From assembly GCA_905220665.1 (NCBI GenBank), contig CAJNAR010000176.1, positions 186,001 to 250,000 on the forward strand: DNA of 64,000 nt, in the 5' to 3' direction. Below the pieces are notes generated by a model. The model was given only the letters and a program-made list of their open reading frames with translations, was not told the origin of the DNA and did no database searches. Origin of the DNA: Albugo candida (lineage: Eukaryota; Oomycota; Peronosporomycetes; Albuginales; Albuginaceae). A program made the position numbers and the translations under genes. Every line of letters starts with the position of its first letter. Position 1 is the first letter of the stretch. Below are positions 1-11,770 of the stretch, piece by piece.

Positions 1-1990
1 AGGATATACTCTATTTATACCAGAAATCGATCACGAAAGCACTTATCGCATCAGAATCTGGTGATCAGCTTGATTTCCCATCGGTACTGAATTGCCTCGA
101 AACCATTGCAAACACCATCATTCGACCCATGATTCACAATAAGGCCCCGAATACAAAGATGATATCGACGAGATTATTCACGCGCAAAAACGTCTTCGTG
201 CACTGCTCACCAGCAGCAATGCACTGTCAGCGTACTGTTTTATCGATCTCGCCGAGAAGCCTTTCTGTGGACTATGCGACAAACGTGCAAGGAGGTTAAC
301 AGACTTCATTTCACCCAGCACACCTAATCGTTTGACGGCTGAGGCTACGACAGCGATCAACTATACTTGTACGTGACCACCATAGGCGTGCCGTTCGTAA
401 ATCCGGAGAAACTGCTCAAGTCATTACGTATATCTATGTCAGACCAATTCCATAAGCCTCAAGTCAGCAAATCTCTGTTGGAAATACAGAATGGTCTCAG
501 CCACGACTGTGGACAAAATCGTACAAGCATTTCGGTCTTTGAAAAACAATCGCGCACCATGTGCAGATCACGTCCCAGCTGAATTACTGGAATATGGCTC
601 CCTTGTGGTTGCCAACTACTCGCCGAAGCTATGAATCGTCATATCCAGAACCTTACCTCGTCCATGCGTGAAAGCCTTCCCATGGTGTTATTATCACCGT
701 TTTGTAGCCTAATAAACGACGAGAAGATGCGTAAACCTTCGACAGCTCACTCCGTACCACTCTCAAGACCATGTCCACACTCATTCTGAATCGCATCCGT
801 GCAAAATGAATAAGTGGCTCTCACCTAACCAAGGTGGCTATCGAGTCGCTTGCAGTACAGCTGATTCGGTCTGGTTTCACCGATTGAATATAGCCTTAAC
901 GCGTCGTTTTTCAGAAAAATATGCACATTCTAGGGATTGACGTCAGCGACGCTTTTGACCTCATGGATCGACATGAATTGCTACTCGTCCTCGACTCGAT
1001 TTCGATTCAGACGAAGTCCAGGGAATAAGCGCTCCTAAACTCCGTACCCTCAAACTCCTCCTTGTCATGGAATACTGATCCACATTTGCGATTTTTGGTA
1101 CATTTTAAAAAGCGATGCACTCTTCCCACCTTTGATCGTGGTATAGTTGGAAGCGGTACTATGAGATCTATGTCACCACCTCCGTGTGTCAATGCGCGAG
1201 TTCAACATCATTTTCTTTTCAATGATGCGGATTTCATTTACCATGGCCTTCTCGTTTCAAGCAATCAATTCTTGTTGCTGAGCAAGAATTTAGGCGTGCT
1301 CTTTGGCCATCGATGTCAGCAAAACTGACGGAACGACTATTGCTCGTGCAATGAACGCGACCGACGGATGTTGGCGCACCGTTTGCAACGTGAAATCACT
1401 ACTTGGCGACTCTAAAGACGTACACATCGGGAACCTCACGCAACAGCATCCTGCAAAAGGGTCTGAACTTTGCCTCCATCCTCACCTACTTCCAGATACA
1501 TTACGATTTTGCATATACAATGTATATGTGCTGCGTATTCTAGTATGCAATTATGAAACATGGTGTAGTACAGACCGCGACATTGGTAGTCTTGAAGCGC
1601 ATCACCGCCGACTTCGCCACGTCCTCCGTATCCACTATCATCCACCTGACGTGGTATCGATGGAAGCACTTTGGTCATGTTCTTTGTCGCGTCACAGACT
1701 ATTCCAGCTCAGTCGGACATTCCCCGATACTATGATTCTTCTGGAAAACGCCGCCTATTGAGGTCGTATACCCACCTACCCCAACCATTCACGACAGGAT
1801 CTAAGGCTGAAGATAACTCCTAATCTTCATCTACGGATAAGAGTATATCTATACGCCTTTCCAATATTTGCAAAAGACCGGGTCAGATGGAAAGTTGTCA
1901 CTTAACGTCTCTCGGCGTCAGCAAAAGCGAGAGTGGGATACAAGATCTCCATCATCGGAGGTTCAGCAAAATTACTTCAAGCTTTTCCTA
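1..1990 (+). mobile_element. LINE-type retrotransposon remnant, lineage A
   Basis: Conceptual translation, spread over three frames, gives reverse-transcriptase pieces. Around 820-1015 it reads NQGGYRVACSTADSVWFHRL followed by ILGIDVSDAFDLMDRHELL, matching the non-LTR RT motifs with the first catalytic Asp region (D-x-x-x-A-F-D). Around 1540-1760 it reads NYETWCSTDRD and LEAHHRRLRHVLRIHY, typical of the region after the RT palm in LINEs ('W...LDAFHRRxLR'). I could not find the YxDD box between these blocks, so the middle is probably deleted or badly decayed. The copy is 5'-cut by the window edge, carries many stops and frameshifts, and is clearly dead. Its sequence differs from the two LINE-B copies in this window, so it is a separate lineage. 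Confidence 0.7.
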
Positions 1991-1999
1991 CTACCGTCG

Positions 2000-4600
2000 C
2001 GCGTCTTATTTGCAAAGGCACCATCCCCTGCTTCTCGATCATTAGTTCTTCATTTATTTATTATCGGGTCTCACGATCCAATAGCATACATAAAAGATCA
2101 ATAACGCCATTCTTTAGCGTTGTGCGACATGAGAGAGAACAAGAACCAGGCAAAAGCATGTATAAGGATCACAATCTTAGCTTTTCGCAACTTCAAAACC
2201 TCCTTAGAGTATCCTCCAGTGACATTACCAGTTTTCAACTAAGGTTGATGGCTTGGGCGTTTCGGGATGATACAGTTCGCTCCACTCTACAAACCGGTCT
2301 GAAGCTCGCACACTTTGGATAGTTCCAGACCCACTCATTCGGTCTACGCTGCGTGCGATTGGGCACGGATGGCTGGCGAGCGTTATGACGTATTGTGAGC
2401 TCAAAAGTGGATAGTTGTGTATACAGCCACGTAACCGAATCAGTTGTTTCTCGTGGTCTCATTCAGTACACTCAATCGATCCATTATGCGGTAAACGCGA
2501 GAAATTGCCATCAAACAATTGATTTAGGCAGAATGGAAAGCTGCTTCAGGTTAAGATCTATTGTCGAAGAAAGGTTTATAAAGGAAAAGTAGTGATGTGG
2601 AGACTCAAACAGGTTAGAAATATTGAAAGAGAGAAAACTGTGCTGGCAAATGATCTCAATTACACAATTACAACGCCTTACTTTGATCACGCATCATGGA
2701 CATTTCCCCGATACGCTGCCTTTGACTTCGGTGCCTATTTCGGCTTTAGTCACTCGAACACATTTTTTTTCGGACGCAACGAAACTGAAATACGCATATT
2801 TCGGGTCATTGGGTTTCGCATTAGCTTTCTTGCAGGGCGAACAATCTTTTATATCTTCCACGTCACTTTGTACATCGCTGTCTTCGGGATTGTGGACAGA
2901 AAATTCAATGTCGAGAAGATGATCGCGATCAAAATGGCACACTTGATTTTTCTGCTCTGTATCAGCTGTACATTGCCCGTAGCCACAACATCCGTTCTGA
3001 GGGCAAGATTCATCAGTTTTGGAATCATCATCAGTGCAGAGACTCATATTCGAAATGACTTAAGTAACTCCTGGACGAAATTCTGTAGGATCCGCGGCGG
3101 TCGCATTAAAAAATTTGCACATTATCGTTTTCATATTACCGGGTTCAGTGTACGCATTTGCATTAAAAAAATCTGAGTTGACGACTCTATCGCAAGTCGA
3201 TTGTTGGTCAGCTTGAAGAAGCATTACAGTTTCGGGATTAATATTCTGGACTATTGCGTTTTTGATCCGTGTTAAGAGAGCCGATGCATTATGCATTAGA
3301 GCAAGAAAAACGAGGATGGATTGAACTGATTGTCTGACCATTGTTGCTTTAAAAGGAAAATTGGAGAATGAGAGAATGCTGCGTGAGTATAATGAGAATA
3401 GTGATAAATCGGTGAACATAGAGAGGGTTATAATCCAGAAAACTTGTGGTATAGAGCACTGATTTTGTGGGTTATAAATGAAAGTGAAAGTTTGACAAAT
3501 CTCCGCGTAATGACGATCCTTTGCCGGACTTTTACTAATCCATACTTAATCAAGTGGTAATGAGGAAATGCTCTATTCAGATTAGAATTTATGATCTTTT
3601 ATCGTATTCAAGCCTTTAAGAGAGGGCTACATACGGAATATTGGCAGCTGTGTTCCTTTATAGGGCGCGCACGTAGGTGGTACTTATTTAAATCGCAAAC
3701 AAAATGGCTTATCGTGCAAGAAACAGATGTGTTAAGTGTCTTTTTTACGAGTGAGAATTCCCGTTGGACACTGAATAAGTATTACATATATGCACATATG
3801 TTTTGACCGATTGACATCTTCCACCCTTTTTTCTTCACTCATTCAAGAAGAGATGTAAGAATGACGAGAAATGTACAACGCAAATGCCTTTTGTAGGCCA
3901 CATTCCCTAACTATCATCCATGTACACAGCATAAACACGATAAAACGTAAGCGTAAATTAGGTTGTAGGATATCAAAGTAGATGAAGGCTCTGGTCAGCA
4001 CCATATGAGTATGGAATAATTATGATTTAGTATCTCTCTATTCTATACAAGTTGCGGACCAAAAAGACGCATGCCGAACGTGGAAGAAGGAAAGTGCGTG
4101 TCAAATTCTCACGAAAGAGCCGTAATTTTTTCTTTCTGTTAAGTTTGTACTTCATGCAACTAAGTTCATAAGGACGATAACACATTCGATTACCTCCTTG
4201 TAATCCTGAACTCGCTTACTGGTCAATTAAGGGAAGAAAAGGATGTTTCATTGGTTTAAAACACAACTCACGAAAGAAAGCTTACCAGGTACAATGCCTT
4301 GGAACTGTTGATTGGTAAATAATTTAACTCTTTCATGAACGGGATTGGTTAAAATACTCAAATTACAACGAATAATCACACGAAAAGAGCGCATGCAGTG
4401 GCGAAAACATCAGTTCCATTTATCAGCGCATCATTTCTATATAACTCGTCCATTTATACTGCTTTTGCTGTTGATAAGAAATACCATTTTCCATCGGGTA
4501 AGACATATAACCTCCCTTATTGACCGATCGATACTCTCCAATACTTTTTGTAAAGCTAAACTCTTAAGATGAGATCTGTTATACGAAAGAGTCAAATGTA
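2000..4600. repeat. Segmental duplication, copy 1 (secreted-gene block)
   Basis: This block aligns over its whole length, with moderate divergence, to 27500-30130 in the same orientation. Shared landmarks include the 'agcgttgtgcgacatgagag' stretch near 2117 and 27567, the minus-strand secreted gene (start 3341 and 28780), the 'taatcaagtgg' stretch near 3548 and 28988, and scattered similarity on to about 4600 and 30130. The two copies lie about 25.4 kb apart. Apart from the secreted-gene relic and its upstream sequence I see no other gene here; 3420-4600 holds only diverged non-coding copies. Confidence 0.75.
2694..3341 (-). pseudogene. Secreted cysteine-rich protein (CCG-effector-like), one premature stop
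   Basis: The frame starts at ATG 3341 with a clear signal peptide (MVRQSVQSILVFLALMHNAS, cleavage likely after ASA). It runs 93 codons, hits TAA at 3060-3062, and reopens in the same frame to 2694. The full frame is 216 codons including both stops. It is a paralogue of the intact gene at 28139-28780: N-terminus, spacing and most cysteines align, and the downstream half contains SCPQNGCCGYGQC and ends KGSVSGKCP against KGSVSGIAH. At the stop the paralogue has TAC (Tyr), so a single base change explains the break. The paralogue's CX2CX5G is here C-S-P-C followed by Lys instead of Gly. Function is unknown; secretion and a host-interaction role are inferred from architecture only. Confidence 0.8.
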
Positions 4601-4924
4601 TTACTTATTGCCATTACAAAGCATTGTTTCTGCCCCTAATGAGCATACACTTACACGAACAATGCAGAGAACTGAAAAGCTGTTGCTTGTTCCGTTCGAT
4701 ATCAGCAGTGTGCACTATCGTATCATGTTAGATATATAAAATTGATCATCACTTTCTATTGTTTCAAATATATGACACAGCCCACAAAGCAAAAACCTTC
4801 TGTACTAGATCGATTATACAGCAATCAACGCTTGTCTCCTGACATATATAATACCGACGCTTTCGGTGTGGAGATAGGTCGTTTGTACCCGAGTCGAAAA
4901 ATTCTTAACTCGCTTTCACGACAT

Positions 4925-5179
4925 TTAACGACTCAATCGATATGTTGCTTCACCAATTACACCACTCGCGTTTAGAACGGAACATTTGTATCCGTACAGC
5001 AAATCAGTTCGATTCTCCACTTTGTTAACCTCAAGGCAGTCTATTCTCAGACAGAATTGCTCATGTCCCGAGAATGTTTTGCTTGCGTCACATTGAAAAT
5101 TGTAATTATAAAAGTCCATAATGTCCATAGTACAGAGAGCGACACTGAAGAAGCCTCTTACATTAAAAAAACATTTCAA
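4925..5179 (-). CDS. Small cysteine-containing ORF, possible secreted-protein relic
   Basis: An 84-codon frame with six cysteines (for example FQC, QFCLRIDC and GYKC) and one N-x-T/S site in VENRTD. The first codon is TTG with a TGA just upstream, and the first internal ATG is at residue 18, so there is no convincing signal peptide in this frame. The cysteine spacing and position near other secreted genes suggest a 5'-truncated member of a secreted family, but I recognise no family. It could equally be a chance ORF. Confidence 0.3.
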   Translation of the reverse strand: MKCFFNVRGFFSVALCTMDIMDFYNYNFQCDASKTFSGHEQFCLRIDCLEVNKVENRTDLLYGYKCSVLNASGVIGEATYRLSR

Positions 5180-5199
5180 AACTCAAACACACGACAGTG

Positions 5200-6960
5200 A
5201 ACGTATACACATACATCTCAGACCTTACCGACATCATTCATCACTAATACGTCTCACCATATCCGCCTCCTAATCCGAACGTTTTTCACGATCACGGTAT
5301 CGTTTAGGCGTACTTTCTGTCGTCTCTGATATTCATCCTATACCTTGAGGAAGCGTGAAGTGACCAGATGTGCTGCAATAATTTCAGTTCACCGTCAGAC
5401 AGAGCTTCTCCGATTCACATCATCGCAGTATGTTGGCGCCTTTCTGATTACAATATAGTACAACCGGATCGATTCCCATCTCCACATCATGGTGATACGG
5501 TATTCTGAATTTCCATCCGTTTCTCCACGCTTCCGAGTCAGCATGAGTTCCAACGGCACTATCGGATGAGAATTTCTCCGACTCAATACTTTACATTTTT
5601 TTTCTGCACCTTGAATATGACCGTCTCAAATGGCTGGAGTAATCGACATCGTAGCACAGGCTGCAGCTCACCGTTACGTATGACAGGAATTATCCAGAGT
5701 TCCATAAAAGAGTTTTGAGATTTGAGCCACCATATCAAAACTGATACTAACGCTATTGATTGTTAGATAGCCTTGCTGCAGAAACCAGTGTATCCATTAC
5801 CGTATAGTGGACACCTTCAACTATACCGTATACTAGAGACCTTCGTCTATATGCTTCCTGAGAAAACGTCAGCACCTTTGATAGTGATGGAAAGATCAGC
5901 TCGATCGAATAAACTGATGCTCAAAGATCCAATATGAAATGTACGTGGGCTTGTAGAAATTTACCGTAGCGAATGCAAACTTCGTTTATAGGATGCCTGC
6001 CAACACGTCACACGAAGCAAAGCATGCTCAGACACGGTGTGATAGGGTTGGATTCTGAGTTTCTTTTCTTATCCTTGCTATTCAAAACCTATCGCAGAAC
6101 GTGAAACTAAGCAAAAGACGTGTTTCGTTTACGCACGCCTTCAGGCTTGAACATTCCTCCTCTTATTACAACTACTTCCTCGATCTGCTTCAGCCAGTGT
6201 AGTTTATTCGCATCCCGTCTATATAAAGCGTCTGTTGCATTGGACAGCGTGGTTAGAGAAGGGACTGAAAGATATAAGCTCTTTCTAATCATATGGCGAG
6301 CTGGCTGTACGAATCGATAGAGCTGAAAATGAGTCGTTGGAGCGCTTGAGTCGTATTCTTCACCAGCCGATATGACAAATAATAATTCTTCGATTGAACA
6401 GTTTACTGAAAGTGTTATGAGTATTTCGTCTAGCACTCAGTTCCTCTCAATATGACATAGACGAGACAAACTTGCATACATTCCAATTCACTCAATTGCT
6501 CACTTTGAGTTAGAAGCGTCTTGTATGTAGTCGATTCAACAAGTCATTTCGATGGACATACAGCTGCTTTTTCGTGGTCAGGTCATTGATCTAGTGGCAG
6601 TGATGTAAGAAGGTGACGATGTAATGCTGATAGAAATGTCACTTTTCATGCACATTTTGGCTCGGGTGTATGGTGCAAATCTTCTAGAGCCAACATTTTT
6701 TGACCAAGTTCAAAGTCTATCAGACAACTGGATTCGAAAGCTTTGCCGATTTTGCTTGCACCAAACGATAGCTTTTGAAGTGCGGAACATTTTGTTGCAA
6801 GAAGATTGTGCATAATCTTTTTTTTGCATGGTGTTGATACGCCTCAAGAAAAAATTGACCTTTTGCATGTTTTCCTAAGATCGGCAGGATTTGAAGCACC
6901 CCGTGTGAAAGGTCGTACGCTGTGCAATTTTTTTTCGTGGATGGAATGAAATGAAATAAG
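5200..6960. other. Stretch without a confident gene
   Basis: No recognisable transposon or gene. One minus-strand frame at 6107-6436 stands out (see its own entry). Short frames at 5395-5586 and 6720-6968 (both minus) have no start context or recognisable motif. No tandem repeats or RNA genes were seen. Confidence 0.5.
6107..6436 (-). other. Open frame of host-gene-like composition, unidentified
   Basis: A 109-codon frame with balanced composition and no low-complexity, containing CSIEELLFVISAGEEYDSS and later LHWLKQIEEVVVIRGG. The first stretch faintly recalls the start of Sec63-type domains in large helicases, but the match is too short to call. It opens at GTG with a TGA three bases earlier, so if real it is an internal exon or a fragment. 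No neighbour supports a function. Confidence 0.2.
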
Positions 6961-6969
6961 GCAGACAAG

Positions 6970-9490
6970 TTATCTAAACAAAAAAAGAGTAATGTCTGTG
7001 TACAGTTTTTGGCCTAGGATAACAGGAAATAGAACACGGGAGGTATAGAAAAAAATGACGAATGGCGTTGCATATATGGCAGAGCCATAAGGAAATCCGA
7101 AAAAAAAGCTCAAACACCTGTTGAGACATCGATATGCCTGCAGAAATGAATCCTTGACGCGTAGACGTCGGTGCAATTTCATCTTCCGGCTGTCCCGCTC
7201 AACCTTCTCCGCCTCAACGCCATCCTTGCCTTTGCTATACGTTTCGATGTATCGACAGGATGTTCGAGCGTGATTCCGAATTTTCTTCATGCTCACTCCA
7301 TCGAGGATAACAGGGAGCCTCTCCCAAATCGAGGTGAAATTATAATCACACTGGTTCCGAGCTGCTCTCTTGGCGGCTCCCCAAGTACCTCTCGATGAAG
7401 TTGCACTCACAGTGGGATTTGCTAATATTTAATAATGTGTCCTGCCTGCTTCACCTCCATCTTCGGGCTGAATCCTGCTCAGCAAAATCGGGCCGAGCCA
7501 TCAAGGCATGCCTCCAGTAGCAGTCATTTGCTGGAGGCAATGCCTTGGAATGGCAATCCAGATTCCAATTTACATTGCGAGGAGGCCCGATCCCTCTATC
7601 CTACATAACCTGTGAGAGAGCTACGTCAGTGGTGAGATCGCATCAGTGAGATCTTGAAAGCACAGAGAAGAAAGCTTACCATCTCGATGCCCTTAAAGGA
7701 AATCTTTCCATTATTGGTAAACCACATGGATTGCCAAATTTTTTGGTAATCGATGATGTACCATCCATCTTTGTATCGGTATGTTTTCTCCTCCTTGGGC
7801 TTGAGAATCATCCTGCCAGCCACCAGAGCGTTGAGAGCAAACTCCTGATGATTGGAGTTTTGGTCGGAAGAAAAACGTCTTGTGAAAGAAAACAAAATCT
7901 TCAGTTCCAACTAGAACTGTGAAAGAAGAAATTTGAAAAGCTCACCAATACATCCTGGATGAAGAATGTTGAAAATGAGGATGGCCTTTTCATTGACTTG
8001 CCTTACCATGTCTTCACTTTTCCACCAACCATCTCTGTTTTTGCCTGCCTTGATGATCTCTCTGGCTGATGGTGAAGTGAGCTCATTCTCCCTCGCTTGC
8101 TGATCAGTGACTTTCTGCGCTCGTGCCACGGGCCCATGAAAGTCACTGATCATGATTGCCCCCTGGTTCTTTCTTCCTAATCCAACTATCGCCTTCTTCT
8201 ACCCAGAACTCCTCTCTCCCATCGTTGCTGTAGTAAGTAGACTTATCCTGCGTCACATGCACATACTTGTTGTCCCACACTTTCACCTTGCCCTCCACCA
8301 ACACATCCATCTCCTCTCCAGTACACTCATCCATCTTCTTTTTGTAGTCAATCATCCTCTTTGACCAACCCTCTCAATATTCCACCACATACTCCCTTTC
8401 ATGACCGTCATGTACAGCTGCATTTCCTTTTTTCTGAATACCCAGATCTTCTGCTCCTTATCTCCCAGGACCTTTGGTAAAATAATGTTTTGAATGACCA
8501 TCTGGAGCTCTTTGGGCGATCTTTTACTAAGGTTCCTCCCCCTCATCCATGACAGGCACTCCCTATTGATATCAGGGTCTGCCAGGATCTCTCTCATTTT
8601 TGAATGTCGGCCTTGCTAATGTGTTGGAAGGGCTTTGCTGACCAAGTACCGATCTGCACAAAGCCCAACGTTCCTGTAGGCCCAGTCTGACGTCTTGTGC
8701 AGTTGTCGTTGGCTGCAGTAGCTGTAGCTTCCTTCTTTCTCATGCCCTGGTAAAGCCGTCCTTCCAGATACTGGAGGATGGCCATAAGTCTTAAAACAAG
8801 ATAAGGTGGGAATTTTCCCCAGCTGCTTCTCTGGTTCTGTATGCCTTACAGCCCTTTCTTCAAACCGTTAATGGCCTCTCCCATCCTGGCTTTTTCTTCT
8901 TCCTGCTTCTCACTACTCTCATCTTCTGATGCAATGAACAGCTCCTTGCTAATTTGAAGTAGATGTCCAGCCTCTGCAGGTTATTCTCCTTGACATACTT
9001 CTCCCTCCTCCACTTGGTAGTTCTTGAGCTCTCAGCCAAGGTATGTAAAGAGTTAGAGGGTAAAGAACGTTTTTGGCAAAAGAAGCCAGCTCATTTTTAT
9101 AAGTAGAATATCTCTTCTTCTCCCCCTTCTTTTCCTTCTCCAGCTGAGCCTGGACAAAAGCAATTCTCTTTTGTAGCTGTGTCTGTTTCCAGCCAGTCTT
9201 CTTCCTCTTCACCTTAACCATCACCTTCCTCTTCAACCCTTACTTCCTCTCAACTCCGACATGAGGTTCTGAAAGGCGGGATCCTCTGCTGCCTCCATCT
9301 CTCCCTGCTGTTGTTTATGTGCCTGAAGATGCCTCTTCTGGTTTTTCGCTTGGTGCAAGTTGGCTAATAAGGCCAGCCTTCTTTTTTTGGGAGGAGCCAT
9401 AATAAAAAAAATATTAGAATTTTTTTTTGAAATTTCTTTTTTAACGGTTTGATTCGATAAAACGCGCAGAACCTTACCAACTTTACTCAC
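6970..9490 (-). mobile_element. DDE transposon of a fungal/oomycete-type family
   Basis: The region is accounted for by one transposase gene read right to left, described in the next entry. I looked for terminal inverted repeats outside 6970 and 9490 and could not find them by eye, so the element ends are uncertain. Confidence 0.65.
7090..9400 (-). pseudogene. DDE transposase with probable introns and frameshifts
   Basis: The start is ATG 9400 (MAPPKKRRLALLANLHQ, basic). Blocks in order: a Lys/Gln-rich N-terminus to about 8950; a helix-turn-helix-like block near 8350-8600; VHVTQDKSTYYSNDGR near 8240, with a candidate first catalytic Asp; AGKNRDGWWKSEDMVRQV near 8010; ILHPGC then DQNSNHQEFALNALVAGRM near 7840, second Asp; KDGWYI near 7770; NDCYWRHALMARPDFAEQ near 7500; FHCECNFIERY near 7400, candidate Glu; then MKKIRNHARTSCRYIETYSK and a C-terminal HRRL. 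This block order matches, from memory, an abundant uncharacterised fungal and oomycete transposase family. Likely introns lie after HPGC (GTGAGC...TTTCACAG) and after GIEMV (GTAAGC...CTCTCACAG). Blocks sit in different frames, so some breaks are true frameshifts. Confidence 0.7.
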
Positions 9491-9701
9491 ATATTCACTC
9501 TTATTTTAAAAATTAACCTTAAATAATGGGATTATAGAAAAATATACCAATTTGATAAATAAATAAATAAAAATATACCAAGGCAGTATACTATACGTAC
9601 GGATATACATTTGCTTAGGATCATAACTAGGAAAACCCAGTTTTCGATGAAAAACCGCTGATCAATAATGCACTATGTATTAATGATAGCGAAGCATACA
9701 A

Positions 9702-11450
9702 TTATGCGTCCCTTATCGGACAGGTCCTACGATTATGGCCAGAATTGTTGCACATTCCACATCTCGTTCGGCGCTTTTCCATTTTCTCAGTAGCTTGTTG
9801 CGATGGAATGCGCTTCTTCTTTGGCCGGCGTTTTTTTCTCAGAATAGATAAAACGTTGCACACACCTCTTGTGAAATCATTTTTCAGCACGATAGGCATT
9901 ATGTTATTGTCGGATCTCTCAGAATAGGCGGCCGCCAACGTCGATGATTTCCAGGAGTCATGCAAATACGTGACCATGTTGCGCAATCTCCTGTAATGAT
10001 TCAATGCTAATAAAGCATGAATGCAAGGCGAGCAAACAAATTCCAAGTACCCACACGAGCATCACACAACTTTACCACGAAACGGAACTGCAAAATTTAA
10101 CGGAATGCCCCCCACCCCTGAGCGAATTACGAAGATGTAGTAACAGGTCGAGCATTTATCATCTTCTCCCCATCTCGCAGCGGCCATTGTTTTATCCACC
10201 TTCAGTGATGCATATGGAGTTAGTACTCACCAGCCTTTCACTTTGCTGATATTTTCAGCCCACTTGCACGCCACGTAACGTTCGATTCCCACCAAGCAGT
10301 CGATGATAGGAAGAGTCCGAACAACCTTCAGCACGCTGTTTACCGCCTCCGCGTTGTTTGCTTTTAAAGTGTTGTATATTGGAGATGGTGAGTAAGCTAT
10401 TGACCAATTTTCAGGACTAACCTCTTGTAGCCACCAAAGTACTGCTGTTCAAATTGGCGATATTCGCCTTTGCCTTCTCGTAATCCACCGTTGTACGTGA
10501 ACGAGCCAATATCCACGCCAAATTCTTCAACAGCTTGGACTTATATTTTGCTGAAATTTTTCATCAAATGACGGAAGCAGAAAAAATGTGGGACGTCTGG
10601 TGCCGACATAAGCATAGCTATCATAAGTCCTTTGTCTCTATCCGATATCACGAACGCAGGAGATGGCTAAAGGTGAGAGAGTAGGAACTTCAAAAACCAG
10701 CTCCGGTAACCTTCATTCTCTGCCGACACATAGCCCAACTCCGATAATTTGGATCTCGTGGTTTCCATTTCGAAAGCTCGCAACAAGGGGAATCCCACCG
10801 ATTGATGTCTTCATGAATGTGCCGTCCACGGATATCCCACGCTCACTGTATGAAGTATATGCTCGAAGCCCTTTCCGGAAATTGATAGTCAACCGCATGA
10901 ATTCATCATCTACGATTTCAAGCTTGGCTTCGTAGCCTAGAATGTTTAGTGCATTCAAATAGGATGGAATGAGGCTGCATTGCTCAATATCACTTCCGTA
11001 TAACTCAAGCTTCAACTTTTGAGTGATTGAGCACAGTTCATATATGTAGCTGAAATCCCTTCGTTTCTCAACTTCGTTTGTATCATCACGGGAGTCACTT
11101 TCCTACCGGATATTATGGCCATATCTTCGATTGCAGAATTTAAAGCAATTTTTTTTGCAGTTGTATATCTGCGAGACGCCTTTGACGGTTCGGATACTTC
11201 ACAGGAGTGCAAAAACAAACTTCGTTGGAGGGATGAATGTATGCGAAAAGGCAAACTGCACAACGAAGAAACAGCCATGCTGTGTGCACACTGCTTTATA
11301 ACGACGTTTGTCACTTGCCACCACACGAAACGGACGGTTACATTCTCGGTTGTACTCAATTACTGCTTGAATTATATCCAACTTATTGGCATAGCTCCTG
11401 TTCTCGAAGAAGCTGCGGCTACTTTTCTGTTCTTCGTCCTCGCTTGCCAT
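9702..11450 (-). pseudogene. MULE-1 (Mutator-like) transposase
   Basis: All parts of a Mutator-like transposase are present in order. The DNA-binding N-terminus is near 11,300 (FRVVASDKRRYKAVC...GCFFVVQF). DGTFMKTSIGGIPLVA near 10,810 carries the first Asp. ISDRDKGLMIA near 10,640, followed by PHFFCFRHLMKNFSK, carries the second Asp and the helical His motif. NNAEAVNSVLKVVRTLPI near 10,350 carries the Glu. A SWIM-type CSPCIHALLAL lies near 10,020 and a zinc knuckle, RCGMCNNSGHNRRTC, near 9,720. Pieces lie in several frames with stops between them, so it is inactive. It abuts MULE-2 on its right. Terminal repeats were not identified. Confidence 0.85.
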
Positions 11451-11535
11451 TGAAATGTGTAATGTGTATATCCGTACGTATAGTATGCTGCCTTGGTATA
11501 GTTTTCTATTTATTTATCAAATTGGTATTTTTTTC

Positions 11536-11682
11536 GGGAATTGTTATTTCCACCACACTTTTTACTATTACACCACACCATAACTTTTAATATCACTGGT
11601 GCACCACGCAAACCACACCACACCACAGCACTCTCGTTCGCCCGATCTCTTCGCTCTCATTCGCTCAGTCTCGCTCTCATTT
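11536..11682. repeat. MULE-2 left terminal inverted repeat
   Basis: Begins gggaattgttatttccacca and ends ctcgctctcattt. It pairs with the reverse complement of 14589-14734; the inner ~75 bp match almost perfectly. It differs by an extra ~20 bp near 11561 and lacks ~19 bp present in the right copy. Confidence 0.92.
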
Positions 11683-11770
11683 TCTCTCAACCTCGCTGTT
11701 GTAACCTCTGGTACTGTTTTACCCTGTGTGAAAATTGACGCGCGGTGACTTCGACTGCTGTGCAACAGTT

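Noticed and set aside
2592..3176. 194-codon plus-strand ORF
   Set aside because: Antisense shadow of the secreted-gene relic at 2694-3341; no motif.
7731..8364. Plus-strand ORFs opposite the DDE transposase
   Set aside because: Shadows of the minus-strand transposase blocks, with non-ATG starts and no motif.
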